The notes: a model not told the origin generated them from the sequence alone. Shown: positions 37,165 to 49,800, counted from the stretch's first letter. The stretch is DNA of 64,000 bases from Muricea muricata (GCA_963855995.1 OY979725.1:7636118-7700117), one strand, 5' to 3'. Numbers and translations: made by a program.

Positions 37165-37800
37165 TTTGTTGCTCAATGGCTTAGGCAAACTACAAAAAAG
37201 TTTTAACTAATTTGATTAATTACACCCTAATACAATGTGACACATATAGGTTCATTAATCGTTTGGCGTGCAAAACCCTGACCTTCCTGTGAAAACTTAT
37301 AACTTGCTTGTATAATAAACCTTATATAGGTGGGTAATAATATAGTTAAAATCTACCAAACATCTGCTTGGGGAAGAGCACACAATGTCTGCCCTAATTA
37401 TGATTTATGACTTGTCATGTCAGCTGATACAGGCAGGTGGAAACAATCTAAATAACACAAGCAGAATGTTAGTTTGGTCACATGATAAATGTTATAGCAT
37501 ATGCGTCACCAACCTATCAAATATATCATGTTTCAGGTGTTTTGTTCAACCCACTAAAATTTGGCAAAGACAAGATGATTAGAAATCAGAACTTTAATCA
37601 TATATTTTGAAAAGAAATTTGCTGTGCACAATGTTTCTTATAATTCTTGAATTACTAATTTGGCTCACATAGCACAATGATATAAGAAATTGTATAAATA
37701 GCAGAAAAATATCAATATATACAATGGTGCAGGCCTAGTTGAATTCAAATATATTCTGTACTATGTCAAGCTTTATACAAAATCATCTTTAATTGCTGAC
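37165..37800. other. A+T-rich interior with one short ATG frame, no gene assigned
   Basis: The only ATG-started frame longer than 60 codons in the island is 37385-37582 (65 codons, starting MSALIMIYDLSC). It is cysteine- and asparagine-rich, has no domain I recognise, and lies in A+T-rich sequence without supporting signals, so I do not call it a gene. The stretch 37487-37529 (AAATGTTATAGC ... TCACCAAC) has a diverged direct relative at 38066-38110. Confidence 0.4.
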
Positions 37801-37860
37801 TATTAAACAGTCCTTTCAAATGCAGATGTGTACTGAACAGTCCTTTCAAATGCAGATGTC
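37801..37860. repeat. Tandem 30-bp direct repeat, two copies
   Basis: 37801-37830 and 37831-37860 match at 27 of 30 positions; the shared core is AACAGTCCTTTCAAATGCAG. This is a simple local duplication inside the insertion. Confidence 0.85.
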
Positions 37861-39054
37861 TACAACAGGTGTACCACTAATAATATATAACTCTCGATAA
37901 ATATATAGCCCATATTGTTCACTATTAACAAAATCTCTCCCGGCAATCATCAACCATCAATTTCTCTTTGCTAATAATCATCTATCAATTTATAATAAAT
38001 TCATTACTCTGGGTTGGGCCATGTAGTACTTATAGCTTTAATTGCCTGTCAAGTGGATTAGTGCAAAATGTTATAGCCCTATAAATCACCAACATAGCAC
38101 AAACATATCATAACCAACTACATCTATTTTTATTTTCTTTCAGAAAGTTATTAATTTTAGTCTGGCAGAAATTTTTAATGATCATTGACCTGGGCCATGT
38201 CATTGAGCTTGGTGTAGTGGTTATACTAAAACCCAATGTGGCATATGAAGACTATATATATATATATGCACAAAATATAGCATATAATATATATATTAAA
38301 TCTACTTATAGAAAGCAGATTTTCTGAACTTAAACAAACCTAGGCACTTTAACAGGCGAAAAAAAATTCATCAACACAAAAATATATGTGAGTTGTTCTT
38401 TGATGAATAATATATTGTGATATGTTTACTTGAAATTTTATGGAAAAACAATATTAAAATAAGAAACGTTATCACAAGAAATACAAAATCTATTACACGT
38501 TTCCTACCTTTTGGAGCAATCGCTTAGGCTTCTGAGTTGTATTTTTTGCTTTTTAATCCTTCTGTTTAACCGTGAACGTGCCGAACCTTTTCCTGCGCCT
38601 GTATTCACAATTCGAAATTCGCCAAAATTCATGCCTTTGTAAAAGCCATTTTCTACGTTTTACTAACATTTTTCGAAAAAAAAAAAACATACAAATATTT
38701 ATAGATGTCTTAACTTGTATAGGCAACAAAAATTAAATGAAAAGAAGCCGGAACGAAGAAGCCTATACAAGCCGAAGTTGTCACATTTTTACAACACCGT
38801 ACAAAAAGTCGCCATTGCGCGAAATGGCTCGAACAAGAAGCCTTCCAGTAGAAAAACATTGCGTGTAACCATGGCAATATTGATATCATTTTGATCCTCG
38901 AAAAACCATCTATCTCCCTATTACCATCAGATAACCCTCCAGGAAAACGCGCATGAGGAATAACTCGATGAATTCAAGGCATTTTTCAAGAATTAAATTC
39001 GCTACCAAGCTCTCGAATTTTGACGCGCGGTGGCAAAAAAATTGTTACACTTTA
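37861..39054. other. Right interior of the insertion, no gene recognised
   Basis: A+T-rich up to about 38500, with a (TA)7 run at 38253-38267 and A12 at 38676-38687. The last 500 bp are richer in CpG (for example CCATTGCGCGAAATGG near 38811). AGGCTTCTT-like motifs occur at 38526-38533 on the plus strand and at 38756-38764 and 38835-38843 on the minus strand, a possible subterminal motif. No reading frame of significance and no RNA gene were found. Confidence 0.5.
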
Positions 39055-39089
39055 AACTAGCGTTTTCGCATGCAAAAATACCAGGCGTG
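39055..39089 (-). repeat. Right terminal inverted repeat of the insertion
   Basis: Reads CACGCCTGGTATTTTTGC from the outside inward on the minus strand. It pairs with 35894-35928 over 35 bp with three mismatches. Satellite sequence (AAACATGATTTCCGAC) resumes directly at 39090. Confidence 0.85.
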
Positions 39090-39092
39090 AAA
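39090..39092. other. Right target-site duplication (AAA)
   Basis: Second copy of the 3-bp AAA; see the left copy at 35891-35893. It is followed by CATGATTTCCGACTTGG, the normal continuation of a satellite monomer. Confidence 0.6.
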
Positions 39093-41030
39093 CATGATTT
39101 CCGACTTGGTAAGATCAGAATTTTTTATTTAGAAGGTGTCTTTTAGTCTTGAGTTTAGCCCTCAAAAAGTCATTTTTAAGCTCTAAAACGAAGCCGTTAT
39201 TGATTTAGACAGCTTTTTTGCTATCAAATTGCTTCCAGAACGCTTAAAACGCGATTTTGATGATTCTGAGATAACTTTTTTTACTCTCAAAGAAAGTTTC
39301 AGGTTTTTCATTCCAGCATGTGGTTTCGCTCATTTCGATAGTTAGGGCACCGCAAACATGATTCCCGACTTAGTAAGATCAAAAATTTCGATTTAGAAGG
39401 TGTCTTTTAGTCTTGAGTTTACCCATCAAAACATCATTTTAAGCTCTAAAACGATGCCGTTATTGATTTAGACAGCTTTTTTGCGCTCAAATCGCTTCCA
39501 GAACGCTTAAAACGCGATTTTTTTGATTCTGAAATAACTTTTTTTACTTGCAAAGAAAGTTTTAGGTTTTTCATTCCAGCATGTTTTTTTCGCTCATTTC
39601 GATAGTTACAGGACGGCAAACATGATTTCCGACTTGGCAAGATCAAAAAAATTTTATTTAGAAGGTGTCTTTTAGTCTTGAGTTTAGCCTTCAAAACATC
39701 ATTTTAAGCTCTAATACGTTGCCGTTATTGATTTAGACAAATTTTTTCGCTCAAATCGCTACCAGAACGCTTAAAAAGCGATTTTGATGATCTGAGATCA
39801 CATTTTTTCACTTGCAAAGAATGTTTTAGCTGTTTCATTCAACATTTTATTTCGCTCATTTCGACAGTTAGAGCACCGCAAACATGATTTTCGTCTTGGT
39901 AAGATCAGAATTTCTATTTAGAAGGTGCTTTTAGTCTTGAGTTTAGCCCTCAAAACATCATTTAAAGCTCTAAAACGATGCTGTTATTGATTTAAACAGC
40001 TTTTTTGCGCTCAAATCGCTTCAAGAACGCTTAAAACAAAATTTTGATGATTCTGAGATCATTTTTTTTCACTTGCAAAGAAAGTTTTAGGTTTTCTATT
40101 CCAGCATGTTGTTTCGCTCATTTCGATAGTTAGGGCACCACAAAAATGATACCCGACTTGGTAAGATCAGAAATTTCGATTTAGAAGGTATCTTTTAGTC
40201 TTGAGTTGAACCCGCAAAACATCATTTAAAGCTCAAAAACGTATCCGTCATTGATTTAGAACGCTTTTTTGCTATCAAATTGCTTCCAGAACGCTTAAAA
40301 CGCGATTTTGATGATTCTGAGATCATTATTTTTTTCACTTGCAAAGAAAGTTTTAGGTTTTTCATTCCAGCATGCTGTTTCACTCATTTCGATAGAGCAC
40401 CGCAAACATGATTTCCGACTTGGTAAGATGTGAAGTTTCGATTTAGAAGGTAACTTTACCCTTGAGTTTAGCTTTCAAAACATCATTTTAAGCTCAAAAA
40501 CGATGCCGTTATTGATTTAGACAGCTTTTTTGCTATAAAATATCTTCCAGAACGTTTAAAACGCAATTTTGATGATTCTGAGATAACTTTTTTTACTTGC
40601 AAAGAAAGTTTTAGGTTTTTCATTCCAGCATGTTTTTTTCGCTCATTTCGACTGTTAGAGCACCGCAAACATGATTTTCGTCTTGGTAAGATCAGAAATT
40701 ATTATTTAGAAGGTGTCTTTTAGTCTTGAGTTTAGCCCTCAAAACATCATTTTAAGCTCTAAAACGTTGCCGTTATTGATTTAGACAACTTTTTTGCGCT
40801 CAAATCGCTTCATGAACGCTTAAAAAGCGATTTTGATTATTCTGAGATCACTTTTTTTCACTTGCAAAGAATGTTTTAGCTTTTTCATTCAACATTTTAT
40901 TTCGCTAATTTCAACAGTTAGAGCACCGCAAACTTGATTCCCGACTTGGTAAGATCAAAAATTTCGATTTAGAAGGTGTCTTTTAGTCTTGAGTTTAGCC
41001 CGCAAAACATCATTTTAAGCTCTAAAACGA
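39093..41030. repeat. Array segment after the insertion, related to 34.15-35.4 kb
   Basis: After the interrupted monomer come monomers with ACTCTCAAAG and GTGGTTTCGC. From about 39735 the 6-monomer order of 20750-22320 appears again, at a 5565-bp shift from 34150 (2366 bp of satellite plus the island and one target-site copy). The two copies that flank the island share CCGTCATTG, GATACCCGAC and GTGAAGTTTCG, which the 20.7-kb copy lacks, so they are closer relatives of each other. Confidence 0.7.
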
Positions 41031-41289
41031 TACCGTTATTGATTTAGACAGCTTTTTTGCGCTCAAATCGCTTCCAGAACGCTTAAAACGCGATTTTGAT
41101 GATTCTGAGATCATTTTTTTCACTTACAAAGAAAGTTTTAGGTTTTTTATTCCAGCACGTTATTTCACTCATTTCGATAGTTAGAGCACCGCAAACATGA
41201 TTCCCGACTTGGTAAGATCAGAAATTTCGATTTAGAAGGTGTCTTTTAGTCTTGAGTTTAGCCCTCAAAACATCATTTTAAGCTCTAAA

Positions 41290-42340
41290 ACGATGCCGTT
41301 ATTGATTTAGGCAGCTTTTTTTCTATCAAATGTCTTCCAGAACGCTTAAAACAAGATTTTGATGATTCTGAGATCATTTTTTTTCACTTGTAAAGAAAGT
41401 TTTAGGTTTTTCATTCCAGCATGTTGTTTCGCTCATTTTGACAGTTAGGGCACCGCAAACATGATTCCCGACTTGGTAAGATCAAAAATTTCGATTTAGA
41501 AGGTGTCTTTTAGTCTTGAGTTTAGCCCTCAAAGCATCATTTTAAGCTCTAAAACGTTGCCGTTATTGATTTAGACAGCTTTTTTGCGCTCAAATCGCTT
41601 CCAGAACGCTTAAAACGCGATTTTGATGATTCTGAGATAACTTTTGTTTACTTGCAAAGAAAGTTTTAGGTTTTTTATTCCAGCACGTTATTTCACTCAT
41701 TTCGATAGTTAGAGCACCGCAAACATGATTCCCGACTTGGTAAGATCATAAATTTTGATTTAGAAGGTGTCTTTTAGTCTTGAGTTTAGCCCTCAAAACA
41801 TCATTTTAAGCTCTAAAACGATGCCGTTATTGATTTAGGCAGCTTTTTTGCTATCAAATGTCTTCCAGAACGCTTAAAACGCGAGTTTGATGATTCTGAG
41901 ATCATTTTTTTTCACTTGTAAAGAAAGTTTTAGGTTTTTCATTCCAGCATGTTGTTTCGCTCATTTCGACAGTTAGGGCACCGCAAACATGATTCCCGAC
42001 TTGGTAAGATCAAAAATTTCGATTTAGAAGGTGTCTTTTAGTCTTGAGTTTAGCCCTCAAAGCATCATTTTAAGCTCTAAAACGTTGCCGTTATTGATTT
42101 AGACAGCTTTTTTGCGCTCAAATCGCTTCCAGAACGCTTAAAACGCGATTTTGATGATTCTGAGATCATTTTTTTTCACTTGTAAAGAAAGTTTTAGGTT
42201 TTTCATTCCAGCATGTTGTTTCGCTCATTTCGATAGTTAGAGCAACGCAAACATAATTTCCGACTTGGTAAGATGTGAAATTTCGATTTAGAAAGTGTCT
42301 TTTAGTCTTGAGTTTAGCCCTCAAAAAACTTTTTTAAGCT
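41290..42340. repeat. Tandem dimer repeats, about 528-bp unit
   Basis: Monomers marked GATTTAGGCAGC start at about 41290 and 41819, each followed by a GCGCTCAAATCGC monomer. The order AGGCAGC / CAAATGTCTTCC / TTTTGTTTACTTGC is also found near 1.05-1.55 kb and 6.83-7.33 kb in the 22-monomer units, linking the two arrays. Confidence 0.65.
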
Positions 42341-44192
42341 CTAAAACGAAGCCGTTATTGATTTAGACAGCTTTTTTGCTATCAAATTGCTTCCAGAACG
42401 CTTAAAACGCGATTTTGATGATTCTGAGATAACTTTTTTTACTCTCAAAGAAAGTTTTAGGTTTTTCATTCCAGCATGTTTTTTTCGCTCATTTCGATAG
42501 TTAGAGGACCGCAAACATGATTTCCGACTAGGCAAGATCAAAAAAATTTTATTTAGAAGGTGTCTTTTAGTCTTGAGTTTAGCCTTCAAAACATCATTTT
42601 AAGCTCTAATACGTTGCCGTTATTGATTTAGACAGCTTTTTTGCGCTCAAATCGCTTCCAGAACGCTTAAAACGCGATTTTGATGATTCTGAGATCATTA
42701 TTTTTTTCACTTGCAAAGAAAGTTTTAGGTTTTTCATTCCAGCATGCTGTTTCGCTCATTTCGATAGAGCACCGCAAACATGATTTCTGACTTGGTAAGA
42801 TGTGAAATTTCGATTTAGAAGGTGTCCTTTAGCCTTGAGTTTAGCCTTCAAAACATCATTTTAAGCTCTAAAACGATGCCGTTATTGATTTAGACAGCTT
42901 TTTTGCTATCAAATTTCTTCCAGAACGCTTAAAACGCAATTTTGATGATTCTGAGATATTTTTTTTTACTTGCAAAGAAAGTTTTAGGTTTTTCATTCCA
43001 GCATGTTTTTTTTCGCTCATTTCGACTGTTAGAGCACCGCAAACATGATTTTCGTCTTGGTAAGATCAGAAATTTTTATTTAGAAGGTATCTTTTAGTCC
43101 TGAGTTTAGCCCTCAAAAAATCATTTTAAGCTCTAATACGTTGCCGTTATTGATTTAGACAAATTTTTTGCGCTCAAATCGCTTCCAGAACGCTTAAAAC
43201 GCGATTTTTAATGATTCTGAGATCTTTTTTTTTCACTTGCAAAAAAAGTTTTAGGTTTTTTATTCCTGCACGTTATTTCGCTCATTTCGATAGTTAGAAC
43301 ACCACAAACATGATTCCCGACTTGGTAAGATCAGAAATTTCGATTTAGAAGGTGTCTTTTAGTCTTGAGTTTACCCATCAACACATCATTTTAAGCTCTA
43401 AAACGATCCCGTTATTGATTTAGACAGCTTTTTTGCTATCAAATGTCTTCCAGAACGCTTGAAACGCGATTTTGATCATTCTGAGATAACGTTTTTTACT
43501 TGCAAAGAAAGTTTTAGGTTTTTCATTCCAGCATGTTTTTTTCGCTCATTTCGATAGTTAGAGGACCGCAAACATGATTTCCGACTTGGTAAGATCAGAA
43601 ATTTTTATTTAGAAGGTGTCTTTTAGTTTTGAGTTTAGCCTTCAAAACATCATTTTAAGCTCTAAAACGTGTCCGTTACTTATTTAGACAGCTTTTTTGC
43701 TATCAAACTGCTTCCAGAACGCTTTAAACGCAATTTTGATGATTCTGAGATAATTTTTTTACTTGCAAAGAAAGTTTTAGGTTTTTCATTCCAGCATGTC
43801 GTTTCGCTCATTTCGATAGTTAGGGCACCGCAAACATGATTCCCGACTTGGTAAGATCAGAAATTTTTATTTAGAAAGTGTCTTTTAGTCTTGAGTTTAG
43901 CCCTCAAAAAATCATTTTAAGCTCTAAAACGTTGCCGTTATTGATTTAGACAATTTTTCTGCGCTCAAGTCGCTTCCAGAACGCTTAAAACGCGATTTTT
44001 TTGATTCTGAGATCACTTTTTTTCACTTGCAAAGAATGTTTTAGCTTTTTCATTCAACATTTTATTTCACTCATTTCGACAGTTATAGCACCGCAAACAT
44101 GATTTTCGTCTTGGTAAGATCAGAAATTTCCATTTAGAAGGTGTTTTTAGTCTTGAGTTTAGCCCTCAAAACATCATTTTAAGCTCTAAAAC
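42341..44192. repeat. Mosaic array preceding the 5-monomer duplication
   Basis: Ordinary satellite. A TATCAAATTGC monomer with ACTCTCAAAG begins at about 42350. It is followed by GATAGAGCACC, GACTGTTAG and AACACCACAAACATG monomers, and then by CGTGTCCGTTACTTATTTAG near 43670, a monomer type that is prominent again inside the 25-monomer unit. The whole stretch has a rearranged relative at about 60.5-63.9 kb. Confidence 0.65.
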
Positions 44193-46828
44193 GATGGTGT
44201 AATTGATTTAAACAGCTTTTTCGCTCAAATCGCTTCCAGAACCCCTAAAACGCGATTTTGATGATTCTGAGATAATTTTTTTTCGCTTGCAAAGAAAGTT
44301 TTAGGTTTTTTATTCCAGCACGTTATTTCACTCATTTCGAAAGTTAGAGCACCGCAAACATGATTCCCGACTTGGTAAGATCAGAAATTTCGACTTAGAA
44401 GGTATCTTTTAGTCTTGAGTTTAGCCCGCAAAACATCATTTAAAGCTCAAAAACGTATCCGTTATTGATTTAGACCGCTTTTTTGCTATCAAATTGCTTC
44501 CAGAACGCTTAAAACGCGATTTTGATGATTCTGAGATAACTTTTTTTACTTGCAAAGAAAGTTTTAGGTTTTTCATTCCAGCACGTTTTTTTCGCTCATT
44601 TCGATAGTTAGAGAACCGCAAACATGATTTCCGACTAGGCAAGATAAGAAATTTTTATTTAGAAGGTGTCTTTTAGTCTTGAGTATAGCCCTCAAAACAT
44701 CATTTTAAGCTCTAATACGTTGCCGTTATTGATTTAGACAGCTTTTTTCGCTCAAACGCTTCCAGAACGCTTAAAACGCGATTTTTGATGATTATGAGAT
44801 CATTTCTTTTCACTTGCAAAGAAAGTTTTAGGTTTTTTATTCCAGCACGTTATTTCGCTCATTTCGATAGTTGGAGCACCGCAAACATGATTCCCGACTT
44901 GGTAAGAGCAGAAATTTCGATTTAGCAGGTGTCTTTTAGTCTTGAGTTTACCCATCAACACATCATTTTAAGCTCTAAAACGTTGCCGTTATTCATTTAG
45001 ACAGCTTTTTTGCCATCAAATTGCTTCCAGAACGCTTAAAACGCGATTTTTATGATTCTGAGATAACTTTTTTTACTTGCAAAGAAAGTTTTAGGTTTTT
45101 CATTCCAGCATGTTTTTTCCTCTCATTTCGATAGTTAGAGGACGGAAAACATGATTTCCGACTTGGCAAAATTAAAAAAATTTTATTTAGAAGGTGTCTT
45201 TTAGTCTTGAGTTTAGCCCTCAAAACATCATTTTAAGCTCTAATACGTTGCCGTTATTGATTTAGACAGCTTTTTTGCGCTCCAATCGCTACCAGAACGC
45301 TTAAAACGCGATTTTGATGATTCTGAGATCATTTTTTTTCACTTGTAAAGAAAGTTTTAGGTTTTTCATTCCAGCATGTTGTTTCGCTCATTTCGATAGT
45401 TAGAGCAACGCAAACATAATTTCCGACTTGGTAAGATGTGAAGTTTCGATTTAGAAAGTGTCTTTTAGTCTTGAGTTTAGCCCTCAAAACATCATTTTAA
45501 GCTCTAAAACGATGGTGTAATTGATTTAAACAGCTTTTTCGCTCAAATCGCTTCCAGAACCCCTAAAACGCGATTTTGATGATTCTGAGATAATTTTTTT
45601 TCGCTTGCAAAGAAAGTTTTAGGTTTTTTATTCCAGCACGTTATTTCACTCATTTCGAAAGTTAGAGCACCGCAAACATGATTCCCGACTTGGTAAGATC
45701 AGAAATTTCGACTTAGAAGGTATCTTTTAGTCTTGAGTTTAGCCCGCAAAACATCATTTAAAGCTCAAAAACGTATCCGTTATTGATTTAGACCGCTTTT
45801 TTGCTATCAAATTGCTTCCAGAACGCTTAAAACGCGATTTTGATGATTCTGAGATAACTTTTTTTACTTGCAAAGAAAGTTTTAGGTTTTTCATTCCAGC
45901 ACGTTTTTTTCGCTCATTTCGATAGTTAGAGAACCGCAAACATGATTTCCGACTAGGCAAGATAAGAAATTTTTATTTAGAAGGTGTCTTTTAGTCTTGA
46001 GTATAGCCCTCAAAACATCATTTTAAGCTCTAATACGTTGCCGTTATTGATTTAGACAGCTTTTTTCGCTCAAACGCTTCCAGAACGCTTAAAACGCGAT
46101 TTTTGATGATTATGAGATCATTTCTTTTCACTTGCAAAGAAAGTTTTAGGTTTTTTATTCCAGCACGTTATTTCGCTCATTTCGATAGTTGGAGCACCGC
46201 AAACATGATTCCCGACTTGGTAAGAGCAGAAATTTCGATTTAGCAGGTGTATTTTAGTCTTGAGTTTACCCATCAACACATCATTTTAAGCTCTAAAACG
46301 TTGCCGTTATTGATTTAGACAGCTTTTTTCCCATCAAATTGCTTCCAGAACGCTTAAAACGCGATTTTTATGATTCTGAGATAACTTTTTTTACTTGCAA
46401 AGAAAGTTTTAGGTTTTTCATTCCAGCATGTTTTTTCCTCTCATTTCGATAGTTAGAGGACGGAAAACATGATTTCCGACTTGGCAAAATTAAAAAAATT
46501 TTATTTAGAAGGTGTCTTTTAGTCTTGAGTTTAGCCCTCAAAACATCATTTTAAGCTCTAATACGTTGCCGTTATTGATTTAGACAGCTTTTTTGCGCTC
46601 CAATCGCTACCAGAACGCTTAAAACGCGATTTTGATGATTCTGAGATCATTTTTTTTCACTTGTAAAGAAAGTTTTAGGTTTTTCATTCCAGCATGTTGT
46701 TTCGCTCATTTCGATTGTTAGAGCAACGCAAACATAATTTCCGACTTGGTAAGATGTGAAGTTTCGATTTAGAAAGTGTCTTTTAGTCTGGAGTTTAGCC
46801 CTCAAAAAACCATTTTAAGCTCTAAAAC
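44193..46828. repeat. Tandem 5-monomer duplication, 1318-bp unit
   Basis: 44193-45510 and 45511-46828 are adjacent copies. Both start with GATGGTGTAATTG and contain, in order, AACCCCTAAAACGCG, AGACCGC, TTCGCTCAAACGCTTCC, GATAGTTGGAGCACC, TGTTTTTTCCTCTC and GCGCTCCAATCGC. Differences are few, for example TTATTCATTTAG with TTTTTTGCCATC in the first against TTATTGATTTAG with TTTTTTCCCATC in the second. The second copy is also the opening of the 25-monomer unit. Confidence 0.88.
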
Positions 46829-49800
46829 GATCCCGTTATTGATTTAGACAGCTTTTTTGCTGTCAAATGTCTTCCAGAACGCTTAAAACGCGATTTTTAT
46901 GATTCTGAAATAACTTTTTTTACTTGCAAAGAAAGTTTTAGGTTTTTCATTCCAGCATGTCGTTTCGCTCATTTCGATAGTTAGGGCACCGCAAACATGA
47001 TTCCCGACTTGGTAAAATCAAAAATTTCGATTTAAAAGGTGTCTTTTAGTCTTGAGTTTAGCCCTCAAAACATCATTTTAAGCTCTAAAACGTTACCGTT
47101 ATTTATTTGGACAGCTTTTTTGCTATCAAATTGCTTCCAGAACGCTTAAAACGCGATTTTGATCATTCTGAGATAACGTTTTTTACTTGCAAAGAAAGTT
47201 TTAGGTTTTTCATTCCAGCATGTTTTTTTCGCTCATTTCGATTGTTAGAGGACCGCAAACATGATTTCCGACTTGGTAAGATCAGAAATTTTTATTTAGA
47301 AGGTGTCTTTTAGTCTTGAGTTTAGCCCTCAAAACATCATTTTAAGCTCTAAAATGTTGCCGATATTTATTTGGACAGCTTTTTTGCTATCAAATTGCTT
47401 CCAGAACGCTTAAAACGCGATTTTGATGATTCTGAGATAACTTTTTTTACTTGCAAAGAAAGTTTTAGGTTTTTCATTCCAGCATGTTTTTTTTCGCTCA
47501 TTTCGACTGTTAGAGCACCGCAAACATGATTTTCGTCTTGGTAAGATCAGAAATTTTTATTTAGAAGGTGTCTTTTAGTCCTGAGTTTAGCCCTCAAAAA
47601 ATCATTTTAAGCTCTAATACGTTGCCGTTATTGATTTAGACAAATTTTTTTCGCTCAAATCGCTTCCAGAACGCTTAAAACGCGATTTTTAATGATTCTG
47701 AGATCTTTTTTTTTCACTTGCAAAGAAAGTTTTAGGTTTTCTATTCCTGCACGTTTTTTCGCTCATTTCGATAGTTAGAACACCACAAACATGATTCCCG
47801 ACTTGGTAAGATCAGAAATTTCGATTTAGAAGGTGTCTTTTAGTCTTGAGTTTACCCATCAACACATCATTTTAAGCTCTAAAACGATCCCGTTATTGAT
47901 TTAGACAGCTTTTTTGCTATCAAATGTCTTCCAGAACGCTTGAAACGCGATTTTTATGATTCTGAAATAACTTTTTTTACTTGCAAAGAAAGTTTTAGGT
48001 TTTTCATTCCAGCGTGTCGTTTCGCTCATTTCGATAGTTAGGGCACCGCAAACATGATTCCCGACTTGGTAAGATCAAAAATTTCGATTTAGAAGGTGTC
48101 TTTTAGTCTTGAGTTTAGCCCTCAAAACATCATTTTAAGCTCTAAAACGTTGCCGTTATTTATTTGGACAGCTTTTTTGCTATCAAATTGCTTCCAGAAC
48201 GCTTAAAACGCGATTTTGATCATTCTGAGATAACGTTTTTTACTTGCAAAGAAAGTTTTAGGTTTTTCATTCCAGCATGTTTTTTTCGCTCATTTCGATA
48301 GTTAGAGGACCGCAAACATGATTTCGGACTTGGTAAGATCAGAAATTTTTATTTAGAAGGTGTCTTTTAGTCTTGAGTTTAGCCCTCAAAACATCATTTT
48401 AAGCTCTAAAACGTGTCCGTTACTTATTTAGACAGCTTTTTTGCTATCAAATTGCTTCCAGAACGCTTTAAACGCAATTTTGATGATTCTGAGATAACTT
48501 TTTTACTTGCAAAGAAAGTTTTAGGTTTTTCATTCCAGCATGTCGTTTCGCTCATTTCGATAGTTAGGGCACCGCAAACATGATTCCCGACTTGGTAAGA
48601 TCAGAAATTTTTATTTAGAAGGTGTCTTTTAGTCTTGAGTTTAGCCCTCAAAAAATCATTTTAAGCTCTAAAACGTTGCCGTTATTGATTTAGACAAATT
48701 TTCTGCGCTCAAATCGCTTCCAGAACGCTTAAAACGCGATTTTTATGATTCTGAGATCACTTTTTTTCACTTGCAAAGACTGTTTTAGCTTTTTCATTCA
48801 ACATTTTATTTCACTCATTTCGACAGTTATAGCACCGCAAACATGATTTTCGTCTTGGTAAGATCAGAAATTTCGATTTAGAAGGTGTTTTTAGTCTTGA
48901 GTTTAGCCCTCAAAACATCATTTTAAGCTCTAAAACGATGCCGTTATTGATTTAGACAGCTTTTTTGCCATCAAATTTCTTCCAGAACGCTTAAAACGCA
49001 ATTTTGATGATTCTGAGATGACTTTTTTTACTTGCAAAGAAAGTTTTAGGTTTTTCATTCCAGCATGTTTTTTTTCGCTCATTTCGACTGTTAGAGCACC
49101 GCAAACATGATTTTCGTCTTGGTAAGATCAGAAATTTTTATTTAGAAGGTGTCTTTTAGTCCTGAGTTTAGCCCTCAAAAAATCATTTTAAGCTCTAATA
49201 CGTTGCCGTTATTGATTTAGACAAATTTTTTTCGCTCAAATCGCTTCCAGAACGCTTAAAACGCTATTTTTAATGATTCTGAGATCTTTTTTTTTCACTT
49301 GCAAAGAAAGTTTTAGGTTTTTTATTCCTGCACGTTATTTCGCTCATTTCGATAGTTAGAACACCACAAACATGATTCCCGACTTGGTAAGATCAGAAAT
49401 TTCGATTTAGAAGGTGTCTTTTAGTCTTGAGTTTACCCATCAACACATCATTTTAAGCTCTAAAACGATCCCGTTATTGATTTAGACAGCTTTTTTGCTA
49501 TCAAATGTCTTCCAGAACGCTTGAAACGCGATTTTTATGATTCTGAAATAACTTTTTCTACTTGCAAAGAAAGTTTTAGGTTTTTCATTCCAGCGTGTCG
49601 TTTCGCTCATTTCGATAGTTAGGGCACCGCAAACATGATTCCCGACTTGGTAAGATCAAAAATTTCGATTTAGAAGGTGTCTTTTAGTCTTGAGTTTAGC
49701 CCTCAAAACATCATTTTAAGCTCTAAAACGTTGCCGTTATTTATTTGGACAGCTTTTTTGCTATCAAATTGCTTCCAGAACGCTTAAAACGCGATTTTGA

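Larger units (their letters stand above)
35894..39089. mobile_element. Non-autonomous DNA-transposon-like insertion, 3196 bp
   Basis: The only sequence in the window unrelated to the satellite. It interrupts a monomer between CACCGCAAA and CATGATTTCC, with AAA present on both sides where intact monomers have a single AAA, so a 3-bp target duplication is the simplest reading. Its ends are inverted repeats of 35 bp with 32 matches, starting CACGCCTGG. No reading frame of more than about 100 codons exists inside, and I recognise no transposase, so it would need an enzyme from elsewhere. Ends beginning CAC with a 3-bp duplication are compatible with CACTA-like elements, but the canonical CACTA/CACTG end is absent, and PIF/Harbinger or another family cannot be excluded. 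The outer 300-600 bp are richer in CpG than the A+T-rich middle. Confidence 0.8.

Noticed and set aside
37385-37582. 65-codon ATG frame inside the insertion
   Set aside because: Length is within chance expectation for this sequence and no domain or signal was recognised. It is kept only as a note in the region entry.
38824-38868. ATG frame starting MARTRS, reminiscent of the first residues of histone H3
   Set aside because: It stops after 14 codons and diverges at the fifth residue; coincidence.
35894-39089. LTR retrotransposon, LINE or viral insertion
   Set aside because: No direct terminal repeats, poly(A) end at the boundary, or reverse-transcriptase or capsid-like frame; the ends are inverted, not direct.
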